The position numbers and the translations under genes were made by a program. The notes beneath the pieces were generated by a model. It was not told the DNA's origin. It did not search any database and was given only the letters and a program-made list of their open reading frames with translations. Positions 35,337 through 43,586 of a stretch of DNA of 64,000 bases are shown here, piece after piece (the stretch's first letter is position 1; each line of letters opens with the position of its first letter). Source of the DNA: Peribacillus sp. ACCC06369 (lineage in GTDB: Bacteria > Bacillota > Bacilli > Bacillales > DSM-1321); assembly GCF_030348945.1 (NCBI RefSeq), contig NZ_JAUCEN010000002.1, forward strand, positions 1,984,001 through 2,048,000, given 5' to 3'.

Positions 35337-35470
35337 TTTAATCATGGGGTGAAATGTGGGGACCCTCTTGATTAGTCATCCAAAATGCCGGGATGCCTGC
35401 TGTTAATAAAGATATAGGGCAGGTGAGTATTGTCGGGCATTGCATAATCAAACGATGGAGGCGATAAACA

Positions 35471-36090
35471 ATGGTTCCCACATATGATACCTTATTTGAG
35501 ATGGTTCAATCTTATTATCGAATTAAATTGGGCGAAAAAGAGGCATTACTGCTTGTGATCGGTGCAGGTGGCGGAAATGAAATTCGGCATGGGGACCATC
35601 TAACCCAAAATGATCATTCACTGGAGTTGATCCTCTTGAAAAGTGCTTAAGATTGCTGAAAATAAAGTAGTTTAGCTAGGCTTGGAAAGTCGCGTCAGAC
35701 TCTTGACGACTTACCACTTTCAGACTCGAAGTTCGATGCGGCAAGTTGTATCTTGGTTCTTCATTTCATTGATGATGAACAAGAGAAGCTGAAACTACTC
35801 CGAACCATTAAAGGTAATTTGAGATCAGGAACTCCTTTCGTTCTCGTTAGTGCGTACGGAGACCGAGGTGATGCAGAACTTCAAGACAGAATAAATGTTT
35901 GGAAAACCTTTTTTGGGATGCGAGATACAATTCATCCGAACTTGACGAGCTTGTTAACAAAAGCATTATGAAAATCTCCTTTGTACCTGAAAATCATATT
36001 GAAAGGCTATTGGCAGGAGCCGGCTTTTCGAATATAACCAGATTTTATTCTACTGGACTTTTTGCGGGCTGGATTTGCCAGGCTGAATGA
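35471..36090 (+). pseudogene. SAM-dependent methyltransferase, multiply frameshifted
   Basis: Starts well (GGAGG, then MVPTYDTLFEMVQSYY and LLVIGAGGGNEI, the SAM loop) but hits a stop near 35650. Later pieces lie in other frames: ASCILVLHFIDDEQEKLKLL (about 35740) and LVSAYGDRGDAELQ, then VNKSIMKISFVPENHIERLL to FAGWICQAE (ends at 36090). At least three shifts are needed to rebuild one class I methyltransferase of about 215 residues. Dead by every reading. Confidence 0.8.
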
Positions 36091-36228
36091 TTTATTGTAA
36101 ATAACAGCGATGAGTTAACCCTATAGGGGTACAGGCAGGAAAATCCGGATTTGCAACGTTAAGGAAATAATAATTTCTGATTGTGCCCATTAATAATACA
36201 ATAAAAACATTAATTTACGACAAAACAA

Positions 36229-36263
36229 GAAGACGAAATCTTTAAGATATCGCCGTCTCATAT
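36229..36263 (-). terminator. Terminator of the ThDP/ALDH operon
   Basis: On the minus strand, GAGACG...CGTCTTC with a T-rich tail, downstream of the aldehyde dehydrogenase stop. Confidence 0.5.
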
Positions 36264-36290
36264 ACTACGGGTTTATAATTTCCCCTATGT

Positions 36291-37724
36291 TCATTTGTCG
36301 CTTATTTTAAAGCTGATAAACTTTTGCTCCATCATTTCATGCATCGCATATTTGACGCCTTCTCGGCCAACACCGCTGTCCTTCCAGCCACCATAAGGCA
36401 TATTATCAATCCGATAAGTTGGGATATCATTGATTACGACTCCACCTGTTTCCAATCGTTCCGCCGCATAAAAAGCTCGTTCTATACTCGGTGTCATCAC
36501 TCCTGAATTCAATCCGTAGCGCGAATCATTTGCATCATTGATGGCTTCATCCAACGTATCGAATGGGTAAATGCAGACAATTGGACCAAATACTTCGAAA
36601 CGAAATACCTTTGAGTCACGATTTACATTGGTTAAGACGGTAGGCAATAGTACATTGCCCTCCACTGTACCGCCGCACTCAATTTTTGCTCCTTCCTGTA
36701 CTGCCTCGTCAATCCAACTTTGTAACCGTTCCAATGATTTTTTTGAAATAACCGCTGTAATATTTGTACTTTCCTCCAGTGGGGGACCGATGACAAGCTG
36801 TTTTGTTGTACTTACGAATCGATCTAAAAATTGTTGATATAGTGATTTGTGGACATAAATTCGTTGAATCGAGATACACACCTGCCCATTATTCGTAAAT
36901 GAACCCATCACACTTCTTTGAATAATTTTATCGATGTCGACTCCTTCATCAATGATGAACGGCGAATTGGATCCGAGTTCAAGGGTAAGCTTACGGAAGC
37001 CTGCCTGCTGCTGGATAAGGTGTCCGACCTCTACACTGCCTGTGAAAGTCACTTTTTTTACATGTGGATGGGTCGTCAAGGCTTCACTTAAAACATCCCC
37101 TTTGCCCGGTATGATGTTCAATACTCCATCTGGCAACCCTGCTTCTTTAAAAATATCGGCAAGAACCAGTGCACTCAACGGGGTTTGTTCGGCAGGTTTT
37201 AACACAATCGAATTTCCAGCCGCAATAGCTGGACCAACTTTATGGGCTACCAGATTAAATGGAAAGTTAAATGGGGTAATCGCTGTAACGACGCCAATCG
37301 GGGTGCGAACCGTGAAGCCAAAACGGTTTACCCCACCCACTGCCGCATCCATCGGGATTTGTTCTCCATAATTGTTCTTTGATGCTTCTGCAGCAAAACG
37401 ATAAGTCTGAACCGTACGATTCATTTCTTCACGAGCATTTCGAATCGTTTTCGCCGCCTCTAGAGAAATGATTTTCGCAAGTTCTTCACTGCGTTCTTCC
37501 ATGATTGCTGCAGCTTTAAATAAAATTTCTGCTCGTGCATGAGCCGGGTAGGATCGGTATTTCTGAAAAGCGGCATTGGCCTCAACAATCGCTTCAACGG
37601 CATCCGCTGGTTCAGCCTGTCCAATTTGTGCAATTTCTTCGTTTGAATGGGGATTATATAATGGCTCATATGATTTAGCCTCCCGCCATTTACCACCAAT
37701 CCACAATTGCCACTTTTTCTTCAT
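36291..37724 (-). CDS. Aldehyde dehydrogenase (NAD(P)-dependent)
   Basis: 477 residues from ATG 37724; a TTG at 37739 lies within the GGAGGG site. All ALDH residues are present: N153 (ITPFNFPFNLV), E249 (LTLELGSNSP) and the nucleophile C283 (NNGQVCISIQRIY), plus a C-terminal EVFGPIVCIYPF. The subgroup resembles non-phosphorylating glyceraldehyde-3-phosphate or lactaldehyde-type enzymes, but the substrate is not set. It follows the ThDP enzyme gene by 27 bases on the same strand, so it probably oxidises an aldehyde made by that decarboxylase-like enzyme. Confidence 0.88.
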   Translation of the reverse strand: MKKKWQLWIGGKWREAKSYEPLYNPHSNEEIAQIGQAEPADAVEAIVEANAAFQKYRSYPAHARAEILFKAAAIMEERSEELAKIISLEAAKTIRNAREEMNRTVQTYRFAAEASKNNYGEQIPMDAAVGGVNRFGFTVRTPIGVVTAITPFNFPFNLVAHKVGPAIAAGNSIVLKPAEQTPLSALVLADIFKEAGLPDGVLNIIPGKGDVLSEALTTHPHVKKVTFTGSVEVGHLIQQQAGFRKLTLELGSNSPFIIDEGVDIDKIIQRSVMGSFTNNGQVCISIQRIYVHKSLYQQFLDRFVSTTKQLVIGPPLEESTNITAVISKKSLERLQSWIDEAVQEGAKIECGGTVEGNVLLPTVLTNVNRDSKVFRFEVFGPIVCIYPFDTLDEAINDANDSRYGLNSGVMTPSIERAFYAAERLETGGVVINDIPTYRIDNMPYGGWKDSGVGREGVKYAMHEMMEQKFISFKISDK

Positions 37725-37751
37725 CTGAAATCCCTCCAATAATATCTGCTT

Positions 37752-39386
37752 TTATAATTTACAAATATAATCACCTAGTGTTTTCGAGAGCTTTACATTT
37801 TCCGAATAATCGACATCCACATCAATCAAGACAATTTCCTGACTCGAAATAGCTTCTTCTAATGCATGAAGCAATTCATCGGAGTGGGTTACTTTCACTC
37901 CTTTAACCCCAAAACTTTTTGCGAACCCTAAAAAGTCTGGGTCTGTAAATTCAATCGCATTCGTACGATCAAATTTATTCAATTGCTTCCACTCAATTAG
38001 GCCGTATTTTGAATCATGGAAAATGACTATCACGAAAGCAAGACCTAGACGTTTTGCAGTTGCCAATTCAACCCCATTCATCAGAAATCCACCATCCCCT
38101 GTAACCGCAATGACAGGTTTATCAGGTTTTGCCAGTTTGGCTGCGATTGCGCCGGGAATGGCAATTCCCATCGATGCAAAGCCATTGGAAATGATAGTGT
38201 GATTAGGCATTTCCGGCTGATACATCCGGGCAATCCATAATTTATGGGCACCCACATCCGAAATGACAATCGCATTACCCTTTTCCGCCCTTTTCAAATC
38301 GGCGATAATTCGCTGAGGGATGATAGGGCTTCCTGATACATCATCAGAAGAATGAAATTGTTCAATGATTTGAGACCTTAACTTTTTCACTTCTGGCCAA
38401 AGCTCTTTTTTTGCTACACCAGTGGTCAAGGCTTCAAGTGCCTCCGTAACGTTCCCGACCAACTCAGCTTGAACGGGGTAATAAGCATCAATCTCAGCCG
38501 GTCGAGCATCAATATGAATAATCGGATTCATTGCCTCATCGTTCCAATACTTTGGCAAATACTCGACGAAATCATAGCCGACGGTGATAATAAGATCAGC
38601 CAAATCAAACCCGCATAGAACATAATCCCTTGCTTGCATCCCTACTGTAAAAAGGGTCAATGGATGGTTAGAAGGTAAAACTCCCTTGGCCATGAACGAA
38701 TTCACAACGGGAATTTGCTTCTCTTCTGCAAATTTCCGTAAGGACTCAGCAGCTCCATCGCGGACTACGCCATTACCAGCTAGAATAATAGGCTTTTTAG
38801 CACGATTTATTAAATCGACGGCTTTTTTGATTTCTTCCTCGGCTGGGCGGGATCTAGGCATTGGTGTAACCGGAAGAGGTTCACCTTCTGTATCCATCAT
38901 CGCCACATCTTCCGGGAGTTCTATATGAACAGCTCCCGGCTTTTCTATGACAGCAGTTTTAAATGCTTTACGGATAATTTCCGGAATCGTATGCGGCACC
39001 TTAATTTGTTGATTCCATTTCGTTACTTCATTAAAAACCCCAATAATGTCCACATATTGATGCGACTCCTTATGAATTCGATCAAGGCCCGCCTGACCAG
39101 TAATCGCAACAACAGGGGAATAATCCAGATAAGCACTTCCTATCCCTGTCAATAAATTAGTTGCACCCGGTCCCAATGTGCCCAAACAGACGCCGGGCTT
39201 TCCAGTTAGCCGGCCATAAATGTCTGCCATAAAAGCTGCAGCTTGTTCATGATGAACCAAGATAAATTTAATATCAGAGCTTATTAGAGAATCAATAAAA
39301 TCTGTATTTTCCTCACCAGGTATCCCAAAAATATACTGAACCCCTTCATTCTCTAAACATCTTACAAACAAATCAGATGCCTTCAA
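37752..39386 (-). CDS. Thiamine-diphosphate enzyme, acetolactate synthase-like
   Basis: 544 residues with the three ThDP-enzyme domains. The activating glutamate is E47 (VHHEQAAAFMA), the oxyanion/FAD region has GTLGPGATNLLTGIGSAY, and the ThDP-Mg motif runs from GDGGFLMNGVELATA to HDSKYGLIEWKQ. It most resembles catabolic acetolactate synthase (AlsS). No regulatory subunit or alsD is nearby; instead an aldehyde dehydrogenase follows, which hints at another alpha-keto-acid reaction. It is the first gene of a two-gene operon. Confidence 0.85.
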   Translation of the reverse strand: MKASDLFVRCLENEGVQYIFGIPGEENTDFIDSLISSDIKFILVHHEQAAAFMADIYGRLTGKPGVCLGTLGPGATNLLTGIGSAYLDYSPVVAITGQAGLDRIHKESHQYVDIIGVFNEVTKWNQQIKVPHTIPEIIRKAFKTAVIEKPGAVHIELPEDVAMMDTEGEPLPVTPMPRSRPAEEEIKKAVDLINRAKKPIILAGNGVVRDGAAESLRKFAEEKQIPVVNSFMAKGVLPSNHPLTLFTVGMQARDYVLCGFDLADLIITVGYDFVEYLPKYWNDEAMNPIIHIDARPAEIDAYYPVQAELVGNVTEALEALTTGVAKKELWPEVKKLRSQIIEQFHSSDDVSGSPIIPQRIIADLKRAEKGNAIVISDVGAHKLWIARMYQPEMPNHTIISNGFASMGIAIPGAIAAKLAKPDKPVIAVTGDGGFLMNGVELATAKRLGLAFVIVIFHDSKYGLIEWKQLNKFDRTNAIEFTDPDFLGFAKSFGVKGVKVTHSDELLHALEEAISSQEIVLIDVDVDYSENVKLSKTLGDYICKL

Positions 39387-39553
39387 ATTATTCCCTCCTC
39401 GACCATTTCAATTTCTTTCCCTATATGTTGGCTTTGCCTACTAGAAATTATGTATTTGCGTATATTAAAACCAATTCGAACATTTGCAACTCTGTATAAA
39501 GAAATTCAGGTTCAAGTAAATGAACCTCAATAGTCATAACTAGGTTGGGTAAA

Positions 39554-39852
39554 ATGGATATCGCAAGTCGATTAATTATCATCTCATTTATTACTGTTGC
39601 ACTTGTTGTAATAGCACTTGTCCTTTTCCATATCAATTTATTAATATTTGACCGAAATCAGAAGCATCACGCCATACTACGGAATTATCCAGAACTAGGC
39701 AGGGTGCGCTATTTTTTTTAGAAAAAGTCGGACCGGAATTTCGGCAATATTTATTTAACGAGGAAACTGAAGGGAAGCCATTTTCAAGGGATGACTACGA
39801 ACATATTGTTAAAAGCGCAAAGTATAGGCGATCTACTAGTCTTAATGAATAA
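39554..39852 (+). pseudogene. N-terminal remnant of an FMN-binding glutamate synthase-like protein (YerD type)
   Basis: Reads MDIASRLIIISFITVALVVI with a membrane segment, then HHAILRNYPELGRVRYF, a frameshift in a run of eight T, and EKVGPEFRQYLFNEETEGKP FSRDDYEHIVK-type sequence, ending at a stop after about 100 residues. YerD-like proteins are about 525 residues, so most of the gene is lost. Confidence 0.7.
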
Positions 39853-40203
39853 TTAAAATTATTTCTTTGGAAAAATTTTAACGCTGGAAAAGAAAAACAG
39901 TGGATTATGATGGTAGCAAAAAACTCAAGCACCAATTAAAAATAGTACGGGCAGAAGTATATCTAGAGGAAGTGCGGAAGGGTTCTCTCGTGATACCAGG
40001 GTCATTTCCTGGAATTCACAGTTCATGTCGTGAGTTGAATCTTAAACATAGAAGAGATGGCACCACTGTATTTCATTCTTACTGTTCATTACACTGTTTA
40101 TTTTTCTTATTCACTTTATGAGCAGGATAACCCAACAAGGCAGTCGAATATCCATTAGTATTAGTCGGGTCTCATGTGCGAGAGGTGGAATAGGAGGGTG
40201 AAT
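39853..40203. other. Intergenic stretch
   Basis: No supported gene. Its last 65 bases are duplicated at 21678-21730, upstream of the SnoaL-like relic. Confidence 0.5.
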
Positions 40204-40605
40204 ATGCAAAATCATGAACTGGAACAAGTCATAAAAAATGCAGACAGGGCAATAAATAACGAGGATTTCGATCATTTGATGGAATTCTATTCAGAGGATG
40301 CAACTTTAATTGTCAAACCTGGAACATTCGCAAAAGGGAAAGAAGAAATACGTCGGGCATTCGTTGCTATCGCTGATTACTTTAATCATAGTTTAATAGT
40401 CAATCAAGAAAAGATGGCAATAATCGAAACGGGTGATACGGCATTGGTTGTGGCAAAAGCCCAGCTTAGTGCCAATCAAAAAGACGATTCCGAATTCTCT
40501 ATGGAAAGAACCGCGACATATGTATTTAAAAAGGATTCCACGGGTACATGGCGCTGTATAATCGACAACTCTTATGGTGCTGAAATAATTGAAGAATTAA
40601 AGTAA
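40204..40605 (+). CDS. SnoaL-like / DUF4440 (NTF2-fold) protein
   Basis: 133 residues from ATG 40204 with GGAGGGTG before it. The pattern MQNHELEQVIKNADRAINNE, FYSEDATLIVKPGTFAKGKE, TALVVAKAQL, TATYVFKKDSTGTWRCIIDN is that of NTF2-fold proteins used as small-molecule isomerases, hydrolases or binding proteins. Reaction unknown. A deleted duplicate lies at 21678. A terminator follows at 40612. Confidence 0.82.
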   Translation: MQNHELEQVIKNADRAINNEDFDHLMEFYSEDATLIVKPGTFAKGKEEIRRAFVAIADYFNHSLIVNQEKMAIIETGDTALVVAKAQLSANQKDDSEFSMERTATYVFKKDSTGTWRCIIDNSYGAEIIEELK

Positions 40606-40611
40606 TTAGTG

Positions 40612-40643
40612 AAAGCTGCCGTACTAGGTGGCTTTTATTTTTT
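40612..40643 (+). terminator. Terminator after the SnoaL-like gene
   Basis: AAAGCtGCC / GGtGGCTTTT stem with a T-rich tail. A near copy lies at 21886-21910. Confidence 0.65.
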
Positions 40644-40667
40644 TAATAAAAGTATGAATTAAACGGC

Positions 40668-40694
40668 TTGACAATATACCCCCATAGGTATAAT
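40668..40694 (+). promoter_or_regulatory. CstR-regulated promoter 1
   Basis: -35 TTGACA (40668-40673) and -10 TATAAT (40689-40694), with the 18-bp operator TATACCCCCATAGGTATA (40675-40692) between and over the -10. It matches the C-rich palindrome of CsoR/CstR repressors. The spacer is short (15). Confidence 0.7.
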
Positions 40695-40700
40695 ATGAAC

Positions 40701-40775
40701 TCACAAGTTAAGAACACATAAATTCACGAGTAAAATGTCCAAACTCACGAGTAAATCGTGCAAACTTACGAGTAA
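40701..40775. repeat. 21-bp tandem repeat TCACGAGTAAA
   Basis: TCACGAGTAAA-type units start at 40724, 40745 and 40766 (exact 21-base steps), with a related TCACAAGTTA at 40701. They lie between the CstR promoter and the first reading frame. Confidence 0.75.
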
Positions 40776-40793
40776 AGCGCACAATTCTAGTCA

Positions 40794-41114
40794 TTGCTTA
40801 TAATAATCTTCGTTATTTTGGTCCTGTTTACGTATAAACTATATGTACCTGTTAAGGACATTCCTTGTCAAAAGAATGAAGTACAGGATGCCATTTTATT
40901 GGATATAAGGGCTTTTAATCATAAGTGTGATGATGTCGATAAGGAGGTTTTGAATATTCCTTATGCCTATTTGAAACGTTTTAATGAAGTAATCCCACAT
41001 GAAAACATTCATGTAATTGCTTCTGATAAATTGGAAGTGAACTTGGGGCTGCGCTTCTTAATTGGCAAAGGAATTAAGGTAACCAGATTAGTGATTGTCT
41101 TTGTAAATAGATAG
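40794..41114 (+). CDS. Degenerate membrane-anchored rhodanese-like protein
   Basis: 106 residues: an N-terminal membrane helix (MLIIIFVILVLFTYKLYVPV), then a rhodanese-like layout (DAILLDIRAFN..., NIPYAYLKRF, HVIASDKLEVNLGLRFLIGK). The active-loop cysteine is missing (IASDKLE stands where active copies have ICQSGMR), so it is not a sulfurtransferase. The TTG start has no strong ribosome site. It lies immediately before cstR and under the CstR promoter. It closely parallels the active copy at 42099, which has the same anchor and PVK motif. Confidence 0.6.
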   Translation: MLIIIFVILVLFTYKLYVPVKDIPCQKNEVQDAILLDIRAFNHKCDDVDKEVLNIPYAYLKRFNEVIPHENIHVIASDKLEVNLGLRFLIGKGIKVTRLVIVFVNR

Positions 41115-41125
41115 GTGGGTAGAGT

Positions 41126-41386
41126 ATGGAATATGATAAAAGCGTCATTAATCGCTTGAAGCGGATTGAAGGACAAATTAAAGGTGTTCTTGGAATGATG
41201 GAGCAGGGGAAAGATTGTAGGGAAATCGTCATTCAGTTATCTGCTTCACGTAATGCCATCGACAGGACCAAGGGCGTTATTGTAAGTGACAATCTTGAGA
41301 AATGCGTTCGGGAAAACGTCGAGAAAGGCGAAGGCACTGAACATCTAGTCAATGAAGCGGTTGAGTTACTGATTAAAAGCAGGTAA
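41126..41386 (+). CDS. cstR: CstR persulfide-sensing repressor (CsoR family)
   Basis: 86 residues, all-helical CsoR/DUF156 fold: INRLKRIEGQIKGVLGMMEQ and the pair C31 (KDC) and C60 (EKC), at the same numbers as in staphylococcal CstR. The histidine that copper-sensing CsoR uses is absent, so reactive sulfur rather than Cu(I) is sensed, by crosslinking C31 to C60 of a partner subunit. Two C-rich 18-bp operators lie nearby (40675, 41539), in front of the sulfur genes. AGGTGGG precedes the ATG. Confidence 0.9.
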   Translation: MEYDKSVINRLKRIEGQIKGVLGMMEQGKDCREIVIQLSASRNAIDRTKGVIVSDNLEKCVRENVEKGEGTEHLVNEAVELLIKSR

Positions 41387-41528
41387 AAGAATTTGGCATC
41401 GAGAAGGTAAATGGCAAAACATTCGAAGTGAATGAAGGTTTGACTCAAATCAATCATGGACCCAATTAAATAAAGAAAACCCTATTCCGTTCATTTTTTA
41501 GTTTATAGGGATGACGAACTATATTTTT

Positions 41529-41559
41529 TGGCAAAATTTATACCCCTTAGGGTATAAAT
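41529..41559 (+). promoter_or_regulatory. CstR-regulated promoter 2
   Basis: Operator TATACCCCTTAGGGTATA (41539-41556) overlaps a TATAAA -10-like box. TTGGCA lies upstream as a possible -35. It drives the sulfur operon starting at 41592. Confidence 0.75.
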
Positions 41560-41591
41560 GAAATTAAATATCATTCAGGGGGAACACATAT

Positions 41592-42071
41592 ATGACTGAA
41601 AAGAAAAGAACGACGATCATTTTATTTAGTGGTGATTATGATAAGGCAATGGCTGCATATATCATTGCCAATGGTGCGGCAGCTTACGATCATGAAGTGA
41701 CCATCTTCCATACATTTTGGGGATTGAATGCTTTAAGGAAAGATGAGTCGATGATATTAAAAAAAGGATTTCTTGAAAAAATGTTTGCAAAATTGATGCC
41801 CCGTGGTTCTGACAAAATGGGTCTATCCAACATGAACTTTGCTGGAATGGGTCCCAAAATGATCAAACATGTGATGAAAAAACATAACGCCATGTCACTC
41901 CCGAATTTAATTGAGTTGGCCCAAGAACAGGAAATCAAACTAATAGCCTGTACGATGACAATGGATTTATTGGGCTTGCAGCAAGAGGAATTATTGGATG
42001 GAATTGAGTATGCTGGTGTTGCGGCTTATTTAGCTGAAGCAGAGGATGGAAATGTAAACTTATTTATTTAA
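41592..42071 (+). CDS. DsrE/F-like sulfur-carrier protein
   Basis: 159 residues of the DsrE/DsrF/DrsH-like family: TTIILFSGDYDKAMAAYIIA, HEVTIFHTFWGLNALRK and a conserved single cysteine C120 (LIACTMTMDLLG) that can carry persulfide sulfur. Such proteins often sit with TusA and rhodaneses and relay sulfane sulfur. First gene after the second CstR operator, with AGGGGG before the ATG. Confidence 0.85.
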   Translation: MTEKKRTTIILFSGDYDKAMAAYIIANGAAAYDHEVTIFHTFWGLNALRKDESMILKKGFLEKMFAKLMPRGSDKMGLSNMNFAGMGPKMIKHVMKKHNAMSLPNLIELAQEQEIKLIACTMTMDLLGLQQEELLDGIEYAGVAAYLAEAEDGNVNLFI

Positions 42072-42098
42072 ATATGGGTACAGGAGGGATTAGGCTAA

Positions 42099-42464
42099 AT
42101 GGGAACTATATTTAATATCATCATATTAGGTGTCATCGTTTGGTTTCTATATCAGCGATTTGTCCCGGTAAAGGGGATAAAAAATATAAATGCGACTGAG
42201 TTAAAAGCGGAGTTGAATTACAAAGGAGATAAGCAATTCATTGATGTCCGTACGCCTAATGAATATAGGGGCAACCACATTAAGGACTTTAGAAATATAC
42301 CTTTAAACGATCTTGGCAAAAGGGCGCAAGAACTTTCAAAAGATAAAGAAGTAGTTGTGATCTGCCAAAGCGGGATGAGAAGCAGTCATGCAAGTAAAGC
42401 ATTGAAAAAACTCGGATTTAAAGAAGTCACCAACGTAAAAGGCGGCATGAGTTCTTGGCGCTAA
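42099..42464 (+). CDS. Membrane-anchored rhodanese (sulfurtransferase)
   Basis: 121 residues: a membrane helix (IFNIIILGVIVWFLYQRFV) then a single rhodanese domain with IDVRTPNEYRGNH and the active loop ICQSGMRS (cysteine nucleophile). It transfers sulfane sulfur, probably near the membrane. It has AGGAGGG upstream and is part of the CstR-controlled operon. Compare the cysteine-less relative at 40794. Confidence 0.88.
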   Translation: MGTIFNIIILGVIVWFLYQRFVPVKGIKNINATELKAELNYKGDKQFIDVRTPNEYRGNHIKDFRNIPLNDLGKRAQELSKDKEVVVICQSGMRSSHASKALKKLGFKEVTNVKGGMSSWR

Positions 42465-42485
42465 TAAAAGGAGGGTCTCCAAAAG

Positions 42486-42782
42486 ATGAAAGAAATTTTA
42501 CCGGATGAAGTGAAGGCATTATTGAAGGGAAACTCGCCAGTCCATATTATTGATGTGCGGGAGGTCGATGAAGTAAAGGCAGGGAAAATACCAAATGCTT
42601 TGAATATCCCGTTGGGGCTAGTGGAATTTAGAATGCAGGATCTGGATAATTCAAACGAGTATATCATGGTCTGCCGATCAGGGGGAAGAAGTTCAAGGGC
42701 TGCACATTTACTAGAGGATCATGGATATAAAGTGGTGAACATGATGGGAGGTATGAATGAATGGGAAGGTCCCATAGAATAA
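42486..42782 (+). CDS. Single-domain rhodanese
   Basis: 98 residues, soluble. IIDVREVDEVKAGKIPNALN and the active loop VCRSGGRSSRAA, with the catalytic cysteine. Typical of small thiosulfate/persulfide sulfurtransferases in cst operons. It starts 21 bases after the previous gene with AAGGAGGG. Confidence 0.9.
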   Translation: MKEILPDEVKALLKGNSPVHIIDVREVDEVKAGKIPNALNIPLGLVEFRMQDLDNSNEYIMVCRSGGRSSRAAHLLEDHGYKVVNMMGGMNEWEGPIE

Positions 42783-42796
42783 TTTTTAAATCTAAA

Positions 42797-42805
42797 TATA
42801 CCCCC
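42797..42805 (+). promoter_or_regulatory. Possible CstR half-site
   Basis: TATACCCCC matches one arm of the operators at 40675 and 41539, but the second arm is absent. Confidence 0.3.
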
Positions 42806-42836
42806 ACCTCTATTTTAATAAAAGGAGGAAATAAAA

Positions 42837-43409
42837 ATGATTAAAACAAATTCCGTTTTGGATGCTAAAGGTTTAGCTTGTCCAATGCCAATCGTAAAAA
42901 CGAAAAAAGCCATGAACGGATTGGAAGCAGGGGAAGTGCTGGAAGTTCAAGCGACTGATAAAGGGTCAACTGTCGATATGAAAGCCTGGGCGGAAAGTAC
43001 AGGTCATCAATATTTGGGTACCGTTGAAGAAGGAACCACACTAAAACATTATCTTCGGAAAGCAAGCGGAGAAGAAACAGAATTGAAGAAGCATGAAAAA
43101 ATCATTTCAAATGAAGAACTTCTACAAGTATTGGAAGAAAATAAAAATACGATCATCCTGGATGTACGAGAATCTGCAGAGTACGCTTTTAATCATATTC
43201 CTGCAGCTAAATCCCTACCATTGGGTGAATTGGAACAACGTATGGGTGAACTGGATAAAGAGTCAGAGATTTTCGTGATTTGCCGAACTGGCAGCCGAAG
43301 TGATCTTGCTGCACAAAAACTGATGGCAGCTGGATTTGAACAGGTATTCAATGTTGAACCTGGCATGAGCCAATGGAGTGGTCCTATACAAAAATCCGTA
43401 AATGAATAA
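42837..43409 (+). CDS. TusA-rhodanese fusion protein
   Basis: 190 residues. Residues 1-75 are TusA/SirA (LDAKGLACPMPIVKTKKAM, C15), and residues 85-185 a rhodanese (IILDVRESAEYAFNHI and the active loop VICRTGSRSDLAA). This is the CstA-like plan: a sulfur carrier joined to a sulfurtransferase, passing persulfide sulfur towards the dioxygenase encoded next. AAAGGAGG precedes the ATG. It probably corresponds to staphylococcal CstA, which carries an additional domain. Confidence 0.88.
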   Translation: MIKTNSVLDAKGLACPMPIVKTKKAMNGLEAGEVLEVQATDKGSTVDMKAWAESTGHQYLGTVEEGTTLKHYLRKASGEETELKKHEKIISNEELLQVLEENKNTIILDVRESAEYAFNHIPAAKSLPLGELEQRMGELDKESEIFVICRTGSRSDLAAQKLMAAGFEQVFNVEPGMSQWSGPIQKSVNE

Positions 43410-43415
43410 AAGGGT

Positions 43416-43538
43416 GTGTCAAATGACCATGGACGTTTTGGCATGGAAAAAGTAGTTTTCGTTGACGGCATCGAAGTGGGTGGAGCGGTCACATTTTTAG
43501 AGTTCGCTATAGATGCTGATGTTACATTAACCTTTTAA
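43416..43538 (+). CDS. Possible 40-residue protein
   Basis: A frame from GTG 43416 reading MSNDHGRFGMEKVVFVDGIE then a beta-type tail ending DADVTLTF. AAAAGGG lies too close to the start for a good ribosome site. A loosely similar run (FGIEKVNGKTFEVNEG) follows cstR at about 41397. It may be a decayed domain rather than a gene. Confidence 0.25.
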   Translation: MSNDHGRFGMEKVVFVDGIEVGGAVTFLEFAIDADVTLTF

Positions 43539-43586
43539 TGAAGGTAAAAATTTTTGAAATATTAAATACTATAAGGGGTATGAAAG

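Noticed and set aside
39900..40121. 73-codon plus-strand frame
   Set aside because: No ribosome site or domain; the end is cysteine- and phenylalanine-rich chance sequence.
40701..40775. CRISPR array
   Set aside because: Three to four units with 10-base repeats and 10-base gaps; no cas genes and no spacer structure.
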